NCBI RefSeq assembly: GCF_000980895.1
Contig: NZ_LAZX01000094.1
Coordinates: forward strand, 248,001 to 312,000
DNA length: 64,000 bases
Direction of reading: 5' to 3'
From: Sphingomonas sp. Ag1
GTDB taxonomy: Bacteria > Pseudomonadota > Alphaproteobacteria > Sphingomonadales > Sphingomonadaceae
Shown here: in pieces, positions 17,580 through 26,329 of the stretch
How positions within the stretch are numbered: the first letter of the stretch is position 1
How the letters are laid out: each line of letters opens with the position of its first letter
Program-made: the position numbers and the translations under genes
Notes under the pieces: generated by a model
What the model was told of the DNA's origin: nothing
The model's input: only the letters and a program-made list of their open reading frames with translations
The model's database searches: none

Positions 17580-18416
17580 TCAGCCGGGCGGGCGAAGCGT
17601 CGCTGCCAGTGATGCCGTTGCGCTCCCCCGCCGTGCCGGCTGCGGCTGATCGGGGGAGGGAGCCCAGCCGGTCAGGAAGATGATCTCGAACCGCTCCGCC
17701 GTACGTCCGTCGGCATCGGCCAGATCGGCAAAGGCAGCTGCGCTGCGTGCCACCGTCGCGGCTCCCAGCGGCTGACGATCGATCAGCAGGTTAGTGCCCG
17801 CCATGCCGCGCAGATCGTCGAACAGCCGTCCGACATTGCCGTAGCGCACGCGCAGCGGCTCGGCATCCGCCACCGGAAGGGCGAAGCCGGCACGCATCAG
17901 CAGGTCGCCCGCGGACCGCACGTCGATCTGCGGATGAAAGCGGGCGACTGGTCGCTCGGCTTCTGCGGATCGCATCGCCGAACGAAGCGTCGCCAGCGAG
18001 CCAGCACCGAGAAACGCACCAAGGAATAGGCCATCCGGGCGCAGGACACGCCGGATCAGCGACAGCGCGCCCGGCACGTCGTTGACCTGGTCGAGCACGC
18101 CGGCCGAGACGACCAGATCGAACGAATGATCGGCGAACGGCAGGCGATCCTCATCGGCCTGCACGCCGCCCGCCTGACGGGCAAAGCGATAGCCGGCGTC
18201 CAGCCGGGCGATCCGGGCGCCAGCGGGTGGCTGGAAGCTTCCATCGAAACTACCGAGATCGAGGACGTCGTGAAAGGACCGCTTCACGCTGGCGAGCCGC
18301 TCGTGGATGCCGTCGAGCATGGCCGCGCGGACGAAATCATGTGCGGCAAAACGCGCGGCGATGCGGTCGCGCCGCGTGCGGCGGGCCTTGCGGTCGAATA
18401 TCTCAGGAGCCGTCAT
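17580..18416 (-). CDS. NDUFAF5-like class I methyltransferase-fold protein
   Basis: A 278-residue Rossmann-fold methyltransferase-like protein. Motif I is VLDLGSFDGSF, with Ser-Phe-Asp in place of the usual Gly-x-Gly centre, followed by DEDRLPFADHSFDLVVSAGVLDQVNDVPGALSLIRRVLRPDGLFLGAFLG. Downstream RYGNVGRLFDDLRGMAGTN and FEIIFLTGWAPSPDQ closely resemble my recollection of mitochondrial NDUFAF5, the complex I assembly factor that hydroxylates an NDUFS7 arginine. Complex I assembly is therefore an inference. The ATG at 18416 gives MTAPEIFDRKARRTRRDR, also as in NDUFAF5. It is divergent from comF with only 45 bp between. Confidence 0.8.
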   Translation of the reverse strand: MTAPEIFDRKARRTRRDRIAARFAAHDFVRAAMLDGIHERLASVKRSFHDVLDLGSFDGSFQPPAGARIARLDAGYRFARQAGGVQADEDRLPFADHSFDLVVSAGVLDQVNDVPGALSLIRRVLRPDGLFLGAFLGAGSLATLRSAMRSAEAERPVARFHPQIDVRSAGDLLMRAGFALPVADAEPLRVRYGNVGRLFDDLRGMAGTNLLIDRQPLGAATVARSAAAFADLADADGRTAERFEIIFLTGWAPSPDQPQPARRGSATASLAATLRPPG

Positions 18417-18461
18417 GGCGCGGCTTGTGCGCCCGGCGGCGGCGCGCGACAAGCGGGGACG

Positions 18462-19187
18462 ATGCTCGCCAAGTTGCTTCAGCCAGTGATTTCGCTGGCG
18501 CTGCCCCCACGATGCGCGGGATGCGGCGCGATTGCCGATGACGATCATCGCTTCTGCGCAACATGCTGGGGATCGCTGCGCTTCCTCGGCCCGCCATGGT
18601 GCGCGGCCTGTCACGCGCCGCTGAGCTATGAACCGGCGCCCGGCACATGGTGTGCTCCTTGCCTCCAGGCGCCGCCGCGGCATGGCGGGATAGACGCCGC
18701 GGTCGCGTATGGGGAGGTCGCGCGCGCCGTGGCGCTGCGCCTCAAATATGGCGGGCGGGCTGCTTTCGCCGAGACGGCGGCGCGATTAATGGCGCGCCAC
18801 TTGGCTGCCGACGTCGACTTGCTGGTGCCTGTTCCTCTTCACCGCTGGCGGCTTTGGTCGCGCGGATACAATCAGGCCGGCCTGATCGCGACGGCGTTGG
18901 CGCGGCTGAGCGGTGTCCGGGTCGATGCGCAGGCGTTGGTCCGCCATCGCGCGACTCAGGCATTGCGTGGCGCGAGTGGCGCCGAGCGGCGGCGCGTTGT
19001 GCGGGGGGCGTTCGCGGTGCCGCCCGGCGCGCGGGCAAGGGTGGCGGGCAAGCGGATCGTGCTGATCGATGACGTCTATACCAGCGGCGCGACGACCGAC
19101 GCCTGTATCGCAGCGCTTCGATCCGCCGGTGCAGCGCACGTCGCGGTGCTATGCTGGGCCCGCGTGCTCAGCGATCGCGATGATTGA
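18462..19187 (+). CDS. ComF family phosphoribosyltransferase-like protein
   Basis: A 241-residue protein. An N-terminal zinc-finger region has CAGC, CATC, CAAC and CAPC pairs (residues about 18-70), followed by a type I phosphoribosyltransferase domain with RLKYGGR, LLVPVPLHRWRLWSRGYNQAGLIA and the PRPP loop VLIDDVYTSGATTDAC. ComF proteins act in DNA uptake in competent bacteria, but are widespread outside them. It is the first gene of a comF-grxC-nitrilase-DUF1178 series; the next start is 31 bp away. Confidence 0.9.
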   Translation: MLAKLLQPVISLALPPRCAGCGAIADDDHRFCATCWGSLRFLGPPWCAACHAPLSYEPAPGTWCAPCLQAPPRHGGIDAAVAYGEVARAVALRLKYGGRAAFAETAARLMARHLAADVDLLVPVPLHRWRLWSRGYNQAGLIATALARLSGVRVDAQALVRHRATQALRGASGAERRRVVRGAFAVPPGARARVAGKRIVLIDDVYTSGATTDACIAALRSAGAAHVAVLCWARVLSDRDD

Positions 19188-19218
19188 CAATTGCGCAGCG
19201 CATCCACACGTCACTCTC

Positions 19219-19476
19219 ATGGCTCGTGTTGAAATCTACACCAAGGCGTGGTGCCCTTATTGTGTCCGCGCGAAGCAGCTCCTTGCCAGCAAGGGCGTCG
19301 AGCCGACCGAATATGACATCACTCTCGGCGGCGAGCAGCGCGTCGAGATGATCGATCGCGCCGGAGGCCGGACAACCGTGCCGCAGATCTTCATCGATGG
19401 GCGCCATATCGGCGGCTCCGACGATCTTGCCGCGCTTGATCGGGCAGGGAAGCTCGACCCGCTTCTCGCACCCTGA
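19219..19476 (+). CDS. grxC: glutaredoxin 3
   Basis: An 85-residue dithiol glutaredoxin of the GrxC type. It begins VEIYTKAWCPYCVRAKQLL with the redox pair CPYC, and has the glutathione-site TTVPQIFIDGRHIGGSDDLAALD. It reduces protein and small-molecule disulfides using glutathione. The nitrilase-family gene starts 2 bp after its stop codon, so the two are probably cotranslated. This pairing fits the deaminated-glutathione repair role suggested for the neighbour. Confidence 0.95.
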   Translation: MARVEIYTKAWCPYCVRAKQLLASKGVEPTEYDITLGGEQRVEMIDRAGGRTTVPQIFIDGRHIGGSDDLAALDRAGKLDPLLAP

Positions 19477-19478
19477 CG

Positions 19479-20303
19479 ATGCGCGCCGCCATCCTGCAGA
19501 TGACGAGCGGGATCGATCCCGCCGCTAATGCCCGCACGCTGACCGACGCGATCGATGAGGCAACCCGCGGCGGGGCGGCAATGCTCTTCACACCCGAGAT
19601 GTCGGGGCTGATCGATCGCAACCGGGACCGTGCCGGCGGTAAGATCACGGCCGAAGATGATGACCGGGTATTGGGGAGCGTTCGCGATGCAGCGGCCCGC
19701 ACGGGGCTGTGGGTGCATCTTGGCAGTCTGGCGGTGCGCCGCGCGGACGGGCGGCTGGCGAACCGCGCCTTCGTGATTGACGGCAATGGGACGGTCCGGG
19801 CGCGCTATGACAAGCTGCACCTGTTCGACGTGGATCTGCCTACCGGCGAAAGCTGGCGCGAATCGGCGGCCTATGCCGGGGGCGACGCCGCCGTGGTGGT
19901 CGCGACGCCGCTCGGGAACCTCGGTCTTTCGATCTGTTACGACGTACGCTTCCCCAGCCTCTATCAACGGCTGAGCGATGCGGGCGCGACGCTGATCGCG
20001 GTGCCCGCCGCCTTCACCCGCCCCACGGGCGCGGCGCATTGGCAGGTGCTGCTGCAGGCCCGCGCTATCGAGAATGCGGCCTTCGTCATCGCCGCCGCCC
20101 AGACTGGGCAGCACGAGGACGGACGCGAAACCTATGGCCATTCGCTGGCGATCGGCCCGTGGGGGGAGGTGCTGTGCGATATGGGCGAGCAGCCTGGCCT
20201 GGCGCTGGTCGATATCGATGCGGAGAAGGTTTCCGAGGTGCGCGGACGTATCCCGGTCACCATGCATCGCCGCGACATTCCGCCGGTCCGGGTGGTGCCA
20301 TGA
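19479..20303 (+). CDS. carbon-nitrogen hydrolase, Nit1-like (probable deaminated glutathione amidase)
   Basis: A 274-residue nitrilase-superfamily enzyme. The Glu-Lys-Cys triad is visible as FTPEMSG, RYDKLHLFDVDLP and LSICYDVRFPSLYQ. The KLHLFDVD segment and RDIPPVRV ending resemble Nit1, which repairs deaminated glutathione. That exact substrate is inferred from similarity and from the adjacent glutaredoxin gene. Its stop codon overlaps the start of the DUF1178 gene by 4 nt (ATGA). Confidence 0.9.
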   Translation: MRAAILQMTSGIDPAANARTLTDAIDEATRGGAAMLFTPEMSGLIDRNRDRAGGKITAEDDDRVLGSVRDAAARTGLWVHLGSLAVRRADGRLANRAFVIDGNGTVRARYDKLHLFDVDLPTGESWRESAAYAGGDAAVVVATPLGNLGLSICYDVRFPSLYQRLSDAGATLIAVPAAFTRPTGAAHWQVLLQARAIENAAFVIAAAQTGQHEDGRETYGHSLAIGPWGEVLCDMGEQPGLALVDIDAEKVSEVRGRIPVTMHRRDIPPVRVVP

Positions 20304-20743
20304 TCGTTTTCGATTTGCGATGCGGCACAGGGCATGTGTTCGAAGCGTGGTTCAATTCATCGGAAGCCTATGCCGAGCAGCGTGAGCGCAAGCTGATCGC
20401 CTGTCCGATGTGCGGCGACACTGGTGTGGACAAGGCGGTAATGGCGCCCAATGTCGCGCCCAAGGGAAACAGCCGTTCCGCGGCGGCAACCCCGGCGAAC
20501 GTGCCGGACAAGGTGAAGGCCGCGCTAAAGGCACTGGCCGAGGCGCAGCGCCAGGCGCTCGAGGGATCGCGCTGGGTCGGCGACCGCTTCGCCACGGAAG
20601 CACGTGCGATGCATGCCGGCGACCAGCCCGACGAGGCGATCTACGGCCAGACCACGCTGGCCGAAGCAAAGGCGCTGGTCGACGAAGGGGTGCCGATCGC
20701 CCCGTTGCCGCTGCCGGTCGTGCCACCCGAAAAGGCGAACTGA
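20300..20743 (+). CDS. DUF1178 family protein
   Basis: A 147-residue protein whose N-terminal DLRCGTGHVFEAWFNSSEAYAEQ and ACPMCGDTGVDKAVMAPNV are the DUF1178 signature; three cysteines may bind a metal. The middle is Ala- and Lys-rich and probably helical. The C-terminus has ARAMHAGDQPDEAIYGQTTLAEAKALVDEGVPIAPLPLP. The function is unknown. It is translationally coupled to the nitrilase gene, an association common in alphaproteobacteria. The tRNA-Arg gene lies 102 bp downstream. Confidence 0.9.
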   Translation: MIVFDLRCGTGHVFEAWFNSSEAYAEQRERKLIACPMCGDTGVDKAVMAPNVAPKGNSRSAAATPANVPDKVKAALKALAEAQRQALEGSRWVGDRFATEARAMHAGDQPDEAIYGQTTLAEAKALVDEGVPIAPLPLPVVPPEKAN

Positions 20744-20845
20744 GCCGCGTCGCTCGCGTTCAATCAGGGCCCGAGGGTAAGTGAAGGGATCGGCAATAGC
20801 GCCTAGTTGACCCGCCTCCACGGCGGCCGTAGCAGGGCGGTCATT

Positions 20846-20922
20846 GCCCCCGTAGCTCAGCAGGATAGAGCGACGGTTTCCTAAACCGCAGGTCGTGAGT
20901 TCGAATCTCGCCGGGGGCACCA
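20846..20922 (+). tRNA. tRNA-Arg, anticodon CCU
   Basis: The sequence folds as a complete cloverleaf. Acceptor stem GCCCCCG/CGGGGGC, D-stem GCTC/GAGC, anticodon loop TTCCTAA with CCT at positions 34-36, T-arm with TTCGAAT and encoded CCA at 20920-20922. The anticodon stem has one terminal mismatch (A-C). The gene is intact and shows no integrated element next to it. Confidence 0.96.
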
Positions 20923-21010
20923 ATGCCGCGCCGGCTATATCCTCACGTGAGGAACCGAGTGTGGGGGAGAGCGGACGCCGCCCCTATGCGACGCCCGCTC
21001 ATCCGTTCGA

Positions 21011-21292
21011 TCAGGCCTTTACGTGGGCCGAGATGTACTTGTTCATCTCGAACATCGTGACCTTGTCCTTGCCGAAGACCTTCTGGAGCTTCTCGTCGGC
21101 CAGGATCTCGCGCTTGTTCTCGGGATTCTGCAGGTTGTTGGACTTGATATATTCCCACACCTTGCTGATCACCTCGCTGCGCGGCAGCTTGTCGGTGCCG
21201 ACGATTGCGCCGAGTTCGGGCGAGGGCTGGACAGGCGCATGAATGCCGCCGGTCTTGGGCTTGCCCTCCTCAGTCTTGGTCTTCGTAGCCAT
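21011..21292 (-). CDS. SWIB/MDM2-domain protein
   Basis: A 93-residue protein. After a basic, disordered N-terminus (MATKTKTEEGKPKTGG), the SWIB domain reads LGAIVGTDKLPRSEVISKVWEYIKSNNLQNPENKREILADEKLQKVFGKDKVTMFEMNKYISAHV. This fold is best known from eukaryotic chromatin remodelling (SWI/SNF) and MDM2. In bacteria it occurs in Chlamydiae and several alphaproteobacteria with no settled function. The start at 21292 is the first ATG of the recognisable protein. It stands alone between tRNA-Arg and fghA. Confidence 0.9.
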   Translation of the reverse strand: MATKTKTEEGKPKTGGIHAPVQPSPELGAIVGTDKLPRSEVISKVWEYIKSNNLQNPENKREILADEKLQKVFGKDKVTMFEMNKYISAHVKA

Positions 21293-21509
21293 TGAATTCC
21301 TTCCTGTTGCGCCGGTCAGCCGGCATCTAGCGGAATCACGCCGTTGCGCAGGCGTGACAGCCTTCTTGCGCTGCCCGCGCGCGCTTGTCACGCCCTTGTG
21401 TGAAGGCTGTGTGAACATGGCGCCCTAGTGTTAGCTCAATGGGATAGCCCAGGAGTGGCCGTATCGCGGCGGAGCGGCTAGTTCGCGGCGAACAATGACG
21501 AGAGGCAAG

Positions 21510-22343
21510 ATGGAAACGATCAGCCAGAACAAGGCCTATGGCGGCGTCCAGGGCGTGTATCGCCACCGCTCCGCGACGACCGGTACGGACATGACATTCT
21601 CCGTCTATGTCCCGCCTCATGAGGAAGGCGCGCGGTTACCGGTGCTCTGGTATCTGTCGGGGCTGACGTGCACGCATGCCAATGTCACCGACAAGGGCGA
21701 GTATCGCCGGGCCTGCGCCGAACACGGCATCATCTTCGTCGCGCCGGACACCAGCCCGCGGGGCGACGACGTGCCCGATGACGATGCTTGGGACTTCGGT
21801 CAGGGGGCCGGTTTCTATGTCGATGCGACGCAGGATCCGTGGTCGGCGAACTTCCGGATGCGCAGTTATGTCGAGGATGAACTGCCGGCGTTGATCGCGC
21901 GTGAATTCGCGGTGGCGGACATGTCGCGGCAGGGGATCACGGGCCACTCGATGGGCGGGCACGGCGCGCTCACCATCGCGCTTCGAAATCCCGGCCGCTT
22001 CCGCAGCGTCTCCGCCTTTGCGCCGATCGTCTCGCCGCTGAACTGCCCGTGGGGAGTGAAGGCCCTTGGCGGCTATCTTGGCTCCGATCGCGCAGCATGG
22101 ATGCCGTATGATGCCTGCGCCCTGATTGCCGACGGTGCTCGTCTCGATGCGCTGCTGGTTGATCTGGGCGATGCTGACGCCTTTCTTCGCGAGCAGTTGA
22201 AGCCGGAGTTGCTCCAGCAGGCGTGCGAGGCCGCGGGCATCCCGCTGACGCTGAGGATGCAGCGGGGCTACGACCACAGTTACTACTTCATCGCTACCTT
22301 CATGGCCGACCATATCGCCTGGGCGGCAGAGCGGCTGCGTTGA
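21510..22343 (+). CDS. fghA: S-formylglutathione hydrolase
   Basis: A 277-residue alpha/beta hydrolase with GVYRHRSATTGTDMTFSVYVPP, LWYLSGLTCTHANVTDKGEYRRACAEHGI, the nucleophile elbow GHSMGGHGAL, and the C-terminal RGYDHSYYFIATFMADHIAW holding the catalytic histidine. It hydrolyses S-formylglutathione in glutathione-dependent formaldehyde oxidation. The usual partner dehydrogenase is not in the window. The ATG at 21510 follows a GAGAGG box; an upstream in-frame start at 21495 is weaker. Confidence 0.96.
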   Translation: METISQNKAYGGVQGVYRHRSATTGTDMTFSVYVPPHEEGARLPVLWYLSGLTCTHANVTDKGEYRRACAEHGIIFVAPDTSPRGDDVPDDDAWDFGQGAGFYVDATQDPWSANFRMRSYVEDELPALIAREFAVADMSRQGITGHSMGGHGALTIALRNPGRFRSVSAFAPIVSPLNCPWGVKALGGYLGSDRAAWMPYDACALIADGARLDALLVDLGDADAFLREQLKPELLQQACEAAGIPLTLRMQRGYDHSYYFIATFMADHIAWAAERLR

Positions 22344-22413
22344 CGGGGTTTGGTCAGAAGGAAGACGGCGGGCCGTCGCCGACCCGCCGTCTGGTGATCT
22401 TCATGTGGATGAT

Positions 22414-22440
22414 GAGGGGCCGCGCAGAAGCCGGCCCCTC
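22414..22440 (+). terminator. stem-loop terminator after fghA
   Basis: The arms GAGGGGCC and GGCCCCTC flank an 11-nt loop and are followed by TTTC on the plus strand. A second, stronger 10-bp hairpin lies just upstream at 22363-22392 (AGACGGCGGG with its complement), followed by TCCTTCTG when read on the minus strand. Together they separate the convergent fghA and TonB-receptor genes. Confidence 0.65.
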
Positions 22441-22446
22441 TTTCGA

Positions 22447-25400
22447 TCAGAAGCGGAAACCCGCACCGATGCCGTAGCGGCGCGGTTCCAGGGTGAAGAT
22501 GTTGGTGAACAGGCCCGACGACTGATCGGTCAGGTACAGGCCGGTCGTGGCATTGTTGTCGAAGATGTTCTGGATGAAGCCGCGAACATACCAGCGGTCA
22601 TCCATGCCGTTCAGCTGGATCTGGGCATTGGCCTGTTCATAGCCCTGGATCCGGTTGACGCGGCCGTTGAAGATGTTGCCGTAGCTTTCCCCGGTGTAGG
22701 TCAGGTCGAAGCGCGGGACGAGGTTCATGCCGTTCGAGAATTCGAACGTTTTCTGGATGCCAGCGGAGAACTTCGCGATCGGCGCCTGCGGCAGCGAATT
22801 GCCCTTGATGCTGACGCCCACGCCGTCGACCACCTGGATCAGATTGCCCGGGTTGAGCGGGCTGGTCGGGCCTGCCAGCGTCTGCAGCGTGTTGCAGAGG
22901 CTGAACGCACCGCTGGGCGCGCCAACATTGGCATCGACCGGGTAGGGCGACGGACCCCGCAGGCCGTTGGCGGCGGTGAGCCCGGCAGTCGTGTTGATCA
23001 CGTTGTTCGCGGCGGAGACAAAGGCTTCGGCAGCGGCCGCGGTCGGACCGCGCACGACGCAGTTGAACGCGCCGCCGATGTCCTTGATGATCACCGAGTT
23101 GCGATCGCCGCCCGACGGATCGCGCTGGTTGATGAACAGCCCTTCCTCCTGGACGCTGGTCTTCAGGTAGCTCGCGCCCAGGTTGATCGCCCAGTCACGC
23201 GCCGGCCGAATGATCGCTTCCGCCTCGACGCCCCAGATGTTGGCGTCGATATTGTCGTTGATCGACGAGCGGGCAACGATGCGGCTCAGCTGCAGGTTCT
23301 TGTACCGATAGTAGAAGCCGGTGACGTTCAGCGTCAGCTGGCCATTGCCGAAGGTATTCTTCGAGCCGATTTCGAAGGCGTTCACGATTTCCGGTTCGAA
23401 CGCGTCGGGGATGGTCAGGCCAGGGACCTGAACCGCCGGATTGAAGCCGCCGGACTTATAGCCTCGCGAATAGGAGGCATAGACCAGGTTGTTGGGCGTG
23501 AACTGGTAATCCAGCACGGCGCGGCCGGTGAACTCGTCGAACGTGCGATTGCGCCGCTGGAACGGCTGGATCCCGGGGGTAACCGGATCCGCGTCATAGG
23601 TGCCGTAATAGGGCGAGTCGAACGCGCTGCCCGTCTGCGTGTACGGCGTCAGGAAGCTCGCGAGCGTGCTGCGCGCCCGGAGCGACTTGTTGTCGTTGTT
23701 GTAGCGCAGGCCAAGCGTCAGCTTCAGCTGGTCGGTGAAGTCGAAATAGGTTTCACCAAAGATGCCGTAGGACTTCAGCTTGAACTCGGGCGCCGCGTTC
23801 AGGAAGAATGGCGTCGCCGAGAAGGACGGCGGCACGCCAGCGCCGGCTTGCGCGAGACTCTGTAGCGATCCGAGAACGCCGGCGACATAATCAATGGGGA
23901 AGGCATTAACGTAATAATCGCCATTGGTGAGCTTGTTCTGGACGTAGATACCGCCCAGCAGGAAGTTGAACATCCCGTCGAAGTCGCTGGAGATGATCGC
24001 TTCCGCCGACCATGCCTTCGTCTTCTGCGTCGACCGGTCGAACGCAAGCGGCGTATCGGCGCAGCGCTTGAACCCGCCATAGGAGCCCAGCCCGTTCGCC
24101 ACCGCTTCGGAGGTGCAGAGGGAGGAGCCGACGCCATTGGGGATCAGCGCATTGGCGATCGGGCGGAAATAGGGCGCGAGCGTTGGGCTGGCAGCAAAAG
24201 CAGACAGCGCAGTGAGGCCCGGGATAATGCCCTGCGAGTTGCCGACGCCCAGCGTATAGTCCTGGCTCGAGTCGACGCTGGTCTCATGGTAGAAACCGGT
24301 CAATTGCGCGCGGATCGGCCCGAAATTATGCTCGAGGCGACCCTGGATCTGCAATTCGTCGGTGAAGTAGGTCGGGTTGACCGCCGAGGCGACCTTCCGG
24401 ACGTCGGGTGAGTCGAGGTAGCCGGCATAGGCATCCGGGCCGTACAGGCTGTTCAGGCCGAGCAGCGAGGCGTCGATGCCTGCTGCACGGAACGCGCCGA
24501 ACGTGATCCCCAGGAACTCACGCGAGCCGAGGGTTCCGGTGAAGCTGGCGTTGGTGTTGCTGCGCTGAAAGTCGAGGCGCCCGTTGAGGCAGCCCAGCGT
24601 ACCGGTCGGATCGCGCTGGCACTGCTGCTTCTGGATGCGGAGGCGATCATCCTTTTCGCGGAAGTAATAGCCCATCAGGTCCAGCGTGGTGTCGACCGAA
24701 GGCTCCCAGCGGAACGAACCGCGGATCGCGTACATGTCGCGGCCGTCGATGCGGGTGTCGTTGTAGATATTCTCGGTATAGCCGTCGCGCTTCAGGTAGA
24801 AGCCGGCGAGGCGAACGGCCGCCGTGTCACCCAGCGGCACGTTGATCATGCCCTTCAGCCGGATCGAATCGTAATTGCCATATTCGGCGTCGCCGCTGGC
24901 CGAGAATTTGTCGGTCCGCGGCTTGGCCGTGATGAAGTTGACCACGCCAGACGTCGCGCTGCGGCCGAACAGCGTGCCCTGGGGACCGCGAAGCACCTCG
25001 ACTCGCTCGAGATCGAAATATTCCGTTTCGAATATGCGGGTCGCGAACAGCGGCGTGCCATTGATATGGACGGCCGTCGCCGCATCGCACGAAATGCCGA
25101 CGCACAGATCGCCGATGCCGCGGATCGTGAAGCTGGAGCCGGTGAAATTGCCCTTGGAGAAGGTCACGTTGGGCAGGGTCAACTGGAGATCGGAAGCGTT
25201 GTCGATCTGCTGCGCCTGCAGCGTCTCGGCCGAGAAGGCGGACACCGCGATCGGCACGTCCTGCAACGTCTGTGCTTGGCGTTGCGCCGTGACGACGATA
25301 TCCGATCCCCAGCCGGCTTCCTGGGCCGCGGGGGAGAAGCCCGTCGAGCCGGGTGCCTGCTGGCTAGGCGCGGGCTGGGCCGGTGCAGGGTCGGCGGACG

Positions 25401-25479
25401 TTGTCTGCCCGAAGGCGGTAGAAGGAAGCATCGCAAGCAACGCGACGGCTGAGGCAGAAAGCAGATCGATCTTGCGCAT
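22447..25479 (-). CDS. TonB-dependent receptor
   Basis: A 1010-residue outer-membrane receptor. A signal peptide (MRKIDLLSASAVALLAMLPSTAFGQ) is followed by a Pro/Ala/Gln linker, then SDIVVTAQRQAQTLQDVPIAVSAFS, a TonB-box and plug start typical of the FecA-like sphingomonad receptors. The plug includes IRGIGDLCVGISCDAATAVHINGTPLFA and RGPQGTLFGRSATSGVVNFIT; the barrel ends RRYGIGAGFRF. An ATG at 25485 lies too close to the AGGAGAGG box, so the ATG at 25479 is preferred. The ligand is unknown. Confidence 0.93.
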   Translation of the reverse strand: MRKIDLLSASAVALLAMLPSTAFGQTTSADPAPAQPAPSQQAPGSTGFSPAAQEAGWGSDIVVTAQRQAQTLQDVPIAVSAFSAETLQAQQIDNASDLQLTLPNVTFSKGNFTGSSFTIRGIGDLCVGISCDAATAVHINGTPLFATRIFETEYFDLERVEVLRGPQGTLFGRSATSGVVNFITAKPRTDKFSASGDAEYGNYDSIRLKGMINVPLGDTAAVRLAGFYLKRDGYTENIYNDTRIDGRDMYAIRGSFRWEPSVDTTLDLMGYYFREKDDRLRIQKQQCQRDPTGTLGCLNGRLDFQRSNTNASFTGTLGSREFLGITFGAFRAAGIDASLLGLNSLYGPDAYAGYLDSPDVRKVASAVNPTYFTDELQIQGRLEHNFGPIRAQLTGFYHETSVDSSQDYTLGVGNSQGIIPGLTALSAFAASPTLAPYFRPIANALIPNGVGSSLCTSEAVANGLGSYGGFKRCADTPLAFDRSTQKTKAWSAEAIISSDFDGMFNFLLGGIYVQNKLTNGDYYVNAFPIDYVAGVLGSLQSLAQAGAGVPPSFSATPFFLNAAPEFKLKSYGIFGETYFDFTDQLKLTLGLRYNNDNKSLRARSTLASFLTPYTQTGSAFDSPYYGTYDADPVTPGIQPFQRRNRTFDEFTGRAVLDYQFTPNNLVYASYSRGYKSGGFNPAVQVPGLTIPDAFEPEIVNAFEIGSKNTFGNGQLTLNVTGFYYRYKNLQLSRIVARSSINDNIDANIWGVEAEAIIRPARDWAINLGASYLKTSVQEEGLFINQRDPSGGDRNSVIIKDIGGAFNCVVRGPTAAAAEAFVSAANNVINTTAGLTAANGLRGPSPYPVDANVGAPSGAFSLCNTLQTLAGPTSPLNPGNLIQVVDGVGVSIKGNSLPQAPIAKFSAGIQKTFEFSNGMNLVPRFDLTYTGESYGNIFNGRVNRIQGYEQANAQIQLNGMDDRWYVRGFIQNIFDNNATTGLYLTDQSSGLFTNIFTLEPRRYGIGAGFRF

Positions 25480-25699
25480 TGACATCCTCTCCTGGATCCG
25501 CCGCCGGCTTTTTTGCCGATCTGCGGTGTGCAATTTGCAGGAAGGAAGGTAGCGCCATAACAATTCTTACGTCAAACGGATTTGCGGCTCTTATTTGCTT
25601 GTCTGATGGCGTTTGTGTCTGAAATGAAACAGTAGCTGATGTGAACTTTTGCTTCGTTGCAGCATGGCTCACATTGCATTGCACAAGGGTTTGTCTTTG

Positions 25700-26329
25700 A
25701 TGAGCGTTAAAGGTTCACCGGAAGATGGTGATATTATTGGCGAAGACGGCAAGATCGCCGTGCCGGAGCATGTCGCAAGTGCAATACGCACGCTGATCGA
25801 ATGGGCCGGGGACGATCCCTCCCGAGAGGGGCTGGTCGACACGCCGAAGCGCGTCGCACGCGCCTGGCGGGAATATTGCGCCGGCTATGCCGAGGATCCC
25901 GCGCATCACCTCTCTCGGATTTTCGAGGAAGTGGGTGGCTATGACGAGATCGTCCTTTTGAAGGATATTCCGTTCCAGTCGCATTGCGAGCATCACATGG
26001 CGCCCATCATCGGCCGCGCGCACATCGCCTACCTGCCGCGCAACCATGTCGTTGGTATCTCGAAGCTTGCGCGGGTCCTTCACGCTTATGCCCGGCGGCT
26101 GCAGGTACAGGAGCGTCTCACCGCTGAAGTTGCCGACTGCATCTGGAACGGCCTGAAGCCTCAAGGCGTCGCGGTCGTCATCGAGGCGAGCCACGCGTGC
26201 ATGACCGCGCGCGGCGTGCGAACGCCGGGCGTGTCGATGGTGACCAGCCGCGTGATGGGCGTGTTCCGCGACGATGAACGCAGTCGCAAGGAGGTGCTGG
26301 CGCTGATGGGCATGCAGGGGCGCGCGTGA
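25700..26329 (+). CDS. folE: GTP cyclohydrolase I
   Basis: A 209-residue FolE that makes dihydroneopterin triphosphate from GTP. The zinc site is QSHCEHHMAPIIGRAHIAYLP and ASHACMTARGVR. VGISKLARVLHAYARRLQVQERLT, GVAVVIEA and the C-terminal TSRVMGVFRDDERSRKEVL complete the family pattern. ATG 25700 is chosen; an ATG at 25664 would add 12 residues. It overlaps the next gene by GTGA, forming a three-gene pterin operon with a pteridine reductase and folB. Confidence 0.96.
   Translation: MSVKGSPEDGDIIGEDGKIAVPEHVASAIRTLIEWAGDDPSREGLVDTPKRVARAWREYCAGYAEDPAHHLSRIFEEVGGYDEIVLLKDIPFQSHCEHHMAPIIGRAHIAYLPRNHVVGISKLARVLHAYARRLQVQERLTAEVADCIWNGLKPQGVAVVIEASHACMTARGVRTPGVSMVTSRVMGVFRDDERSRKEVLALMGMQGRA

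Noticed and set aside
20846..20922. tRNA-Arg(CCU) as an integration site for a mobile element
   Set aside because: The flanking genes look chromosomal on both sides and no repeat of the tRNA 3' end is seen nearby.
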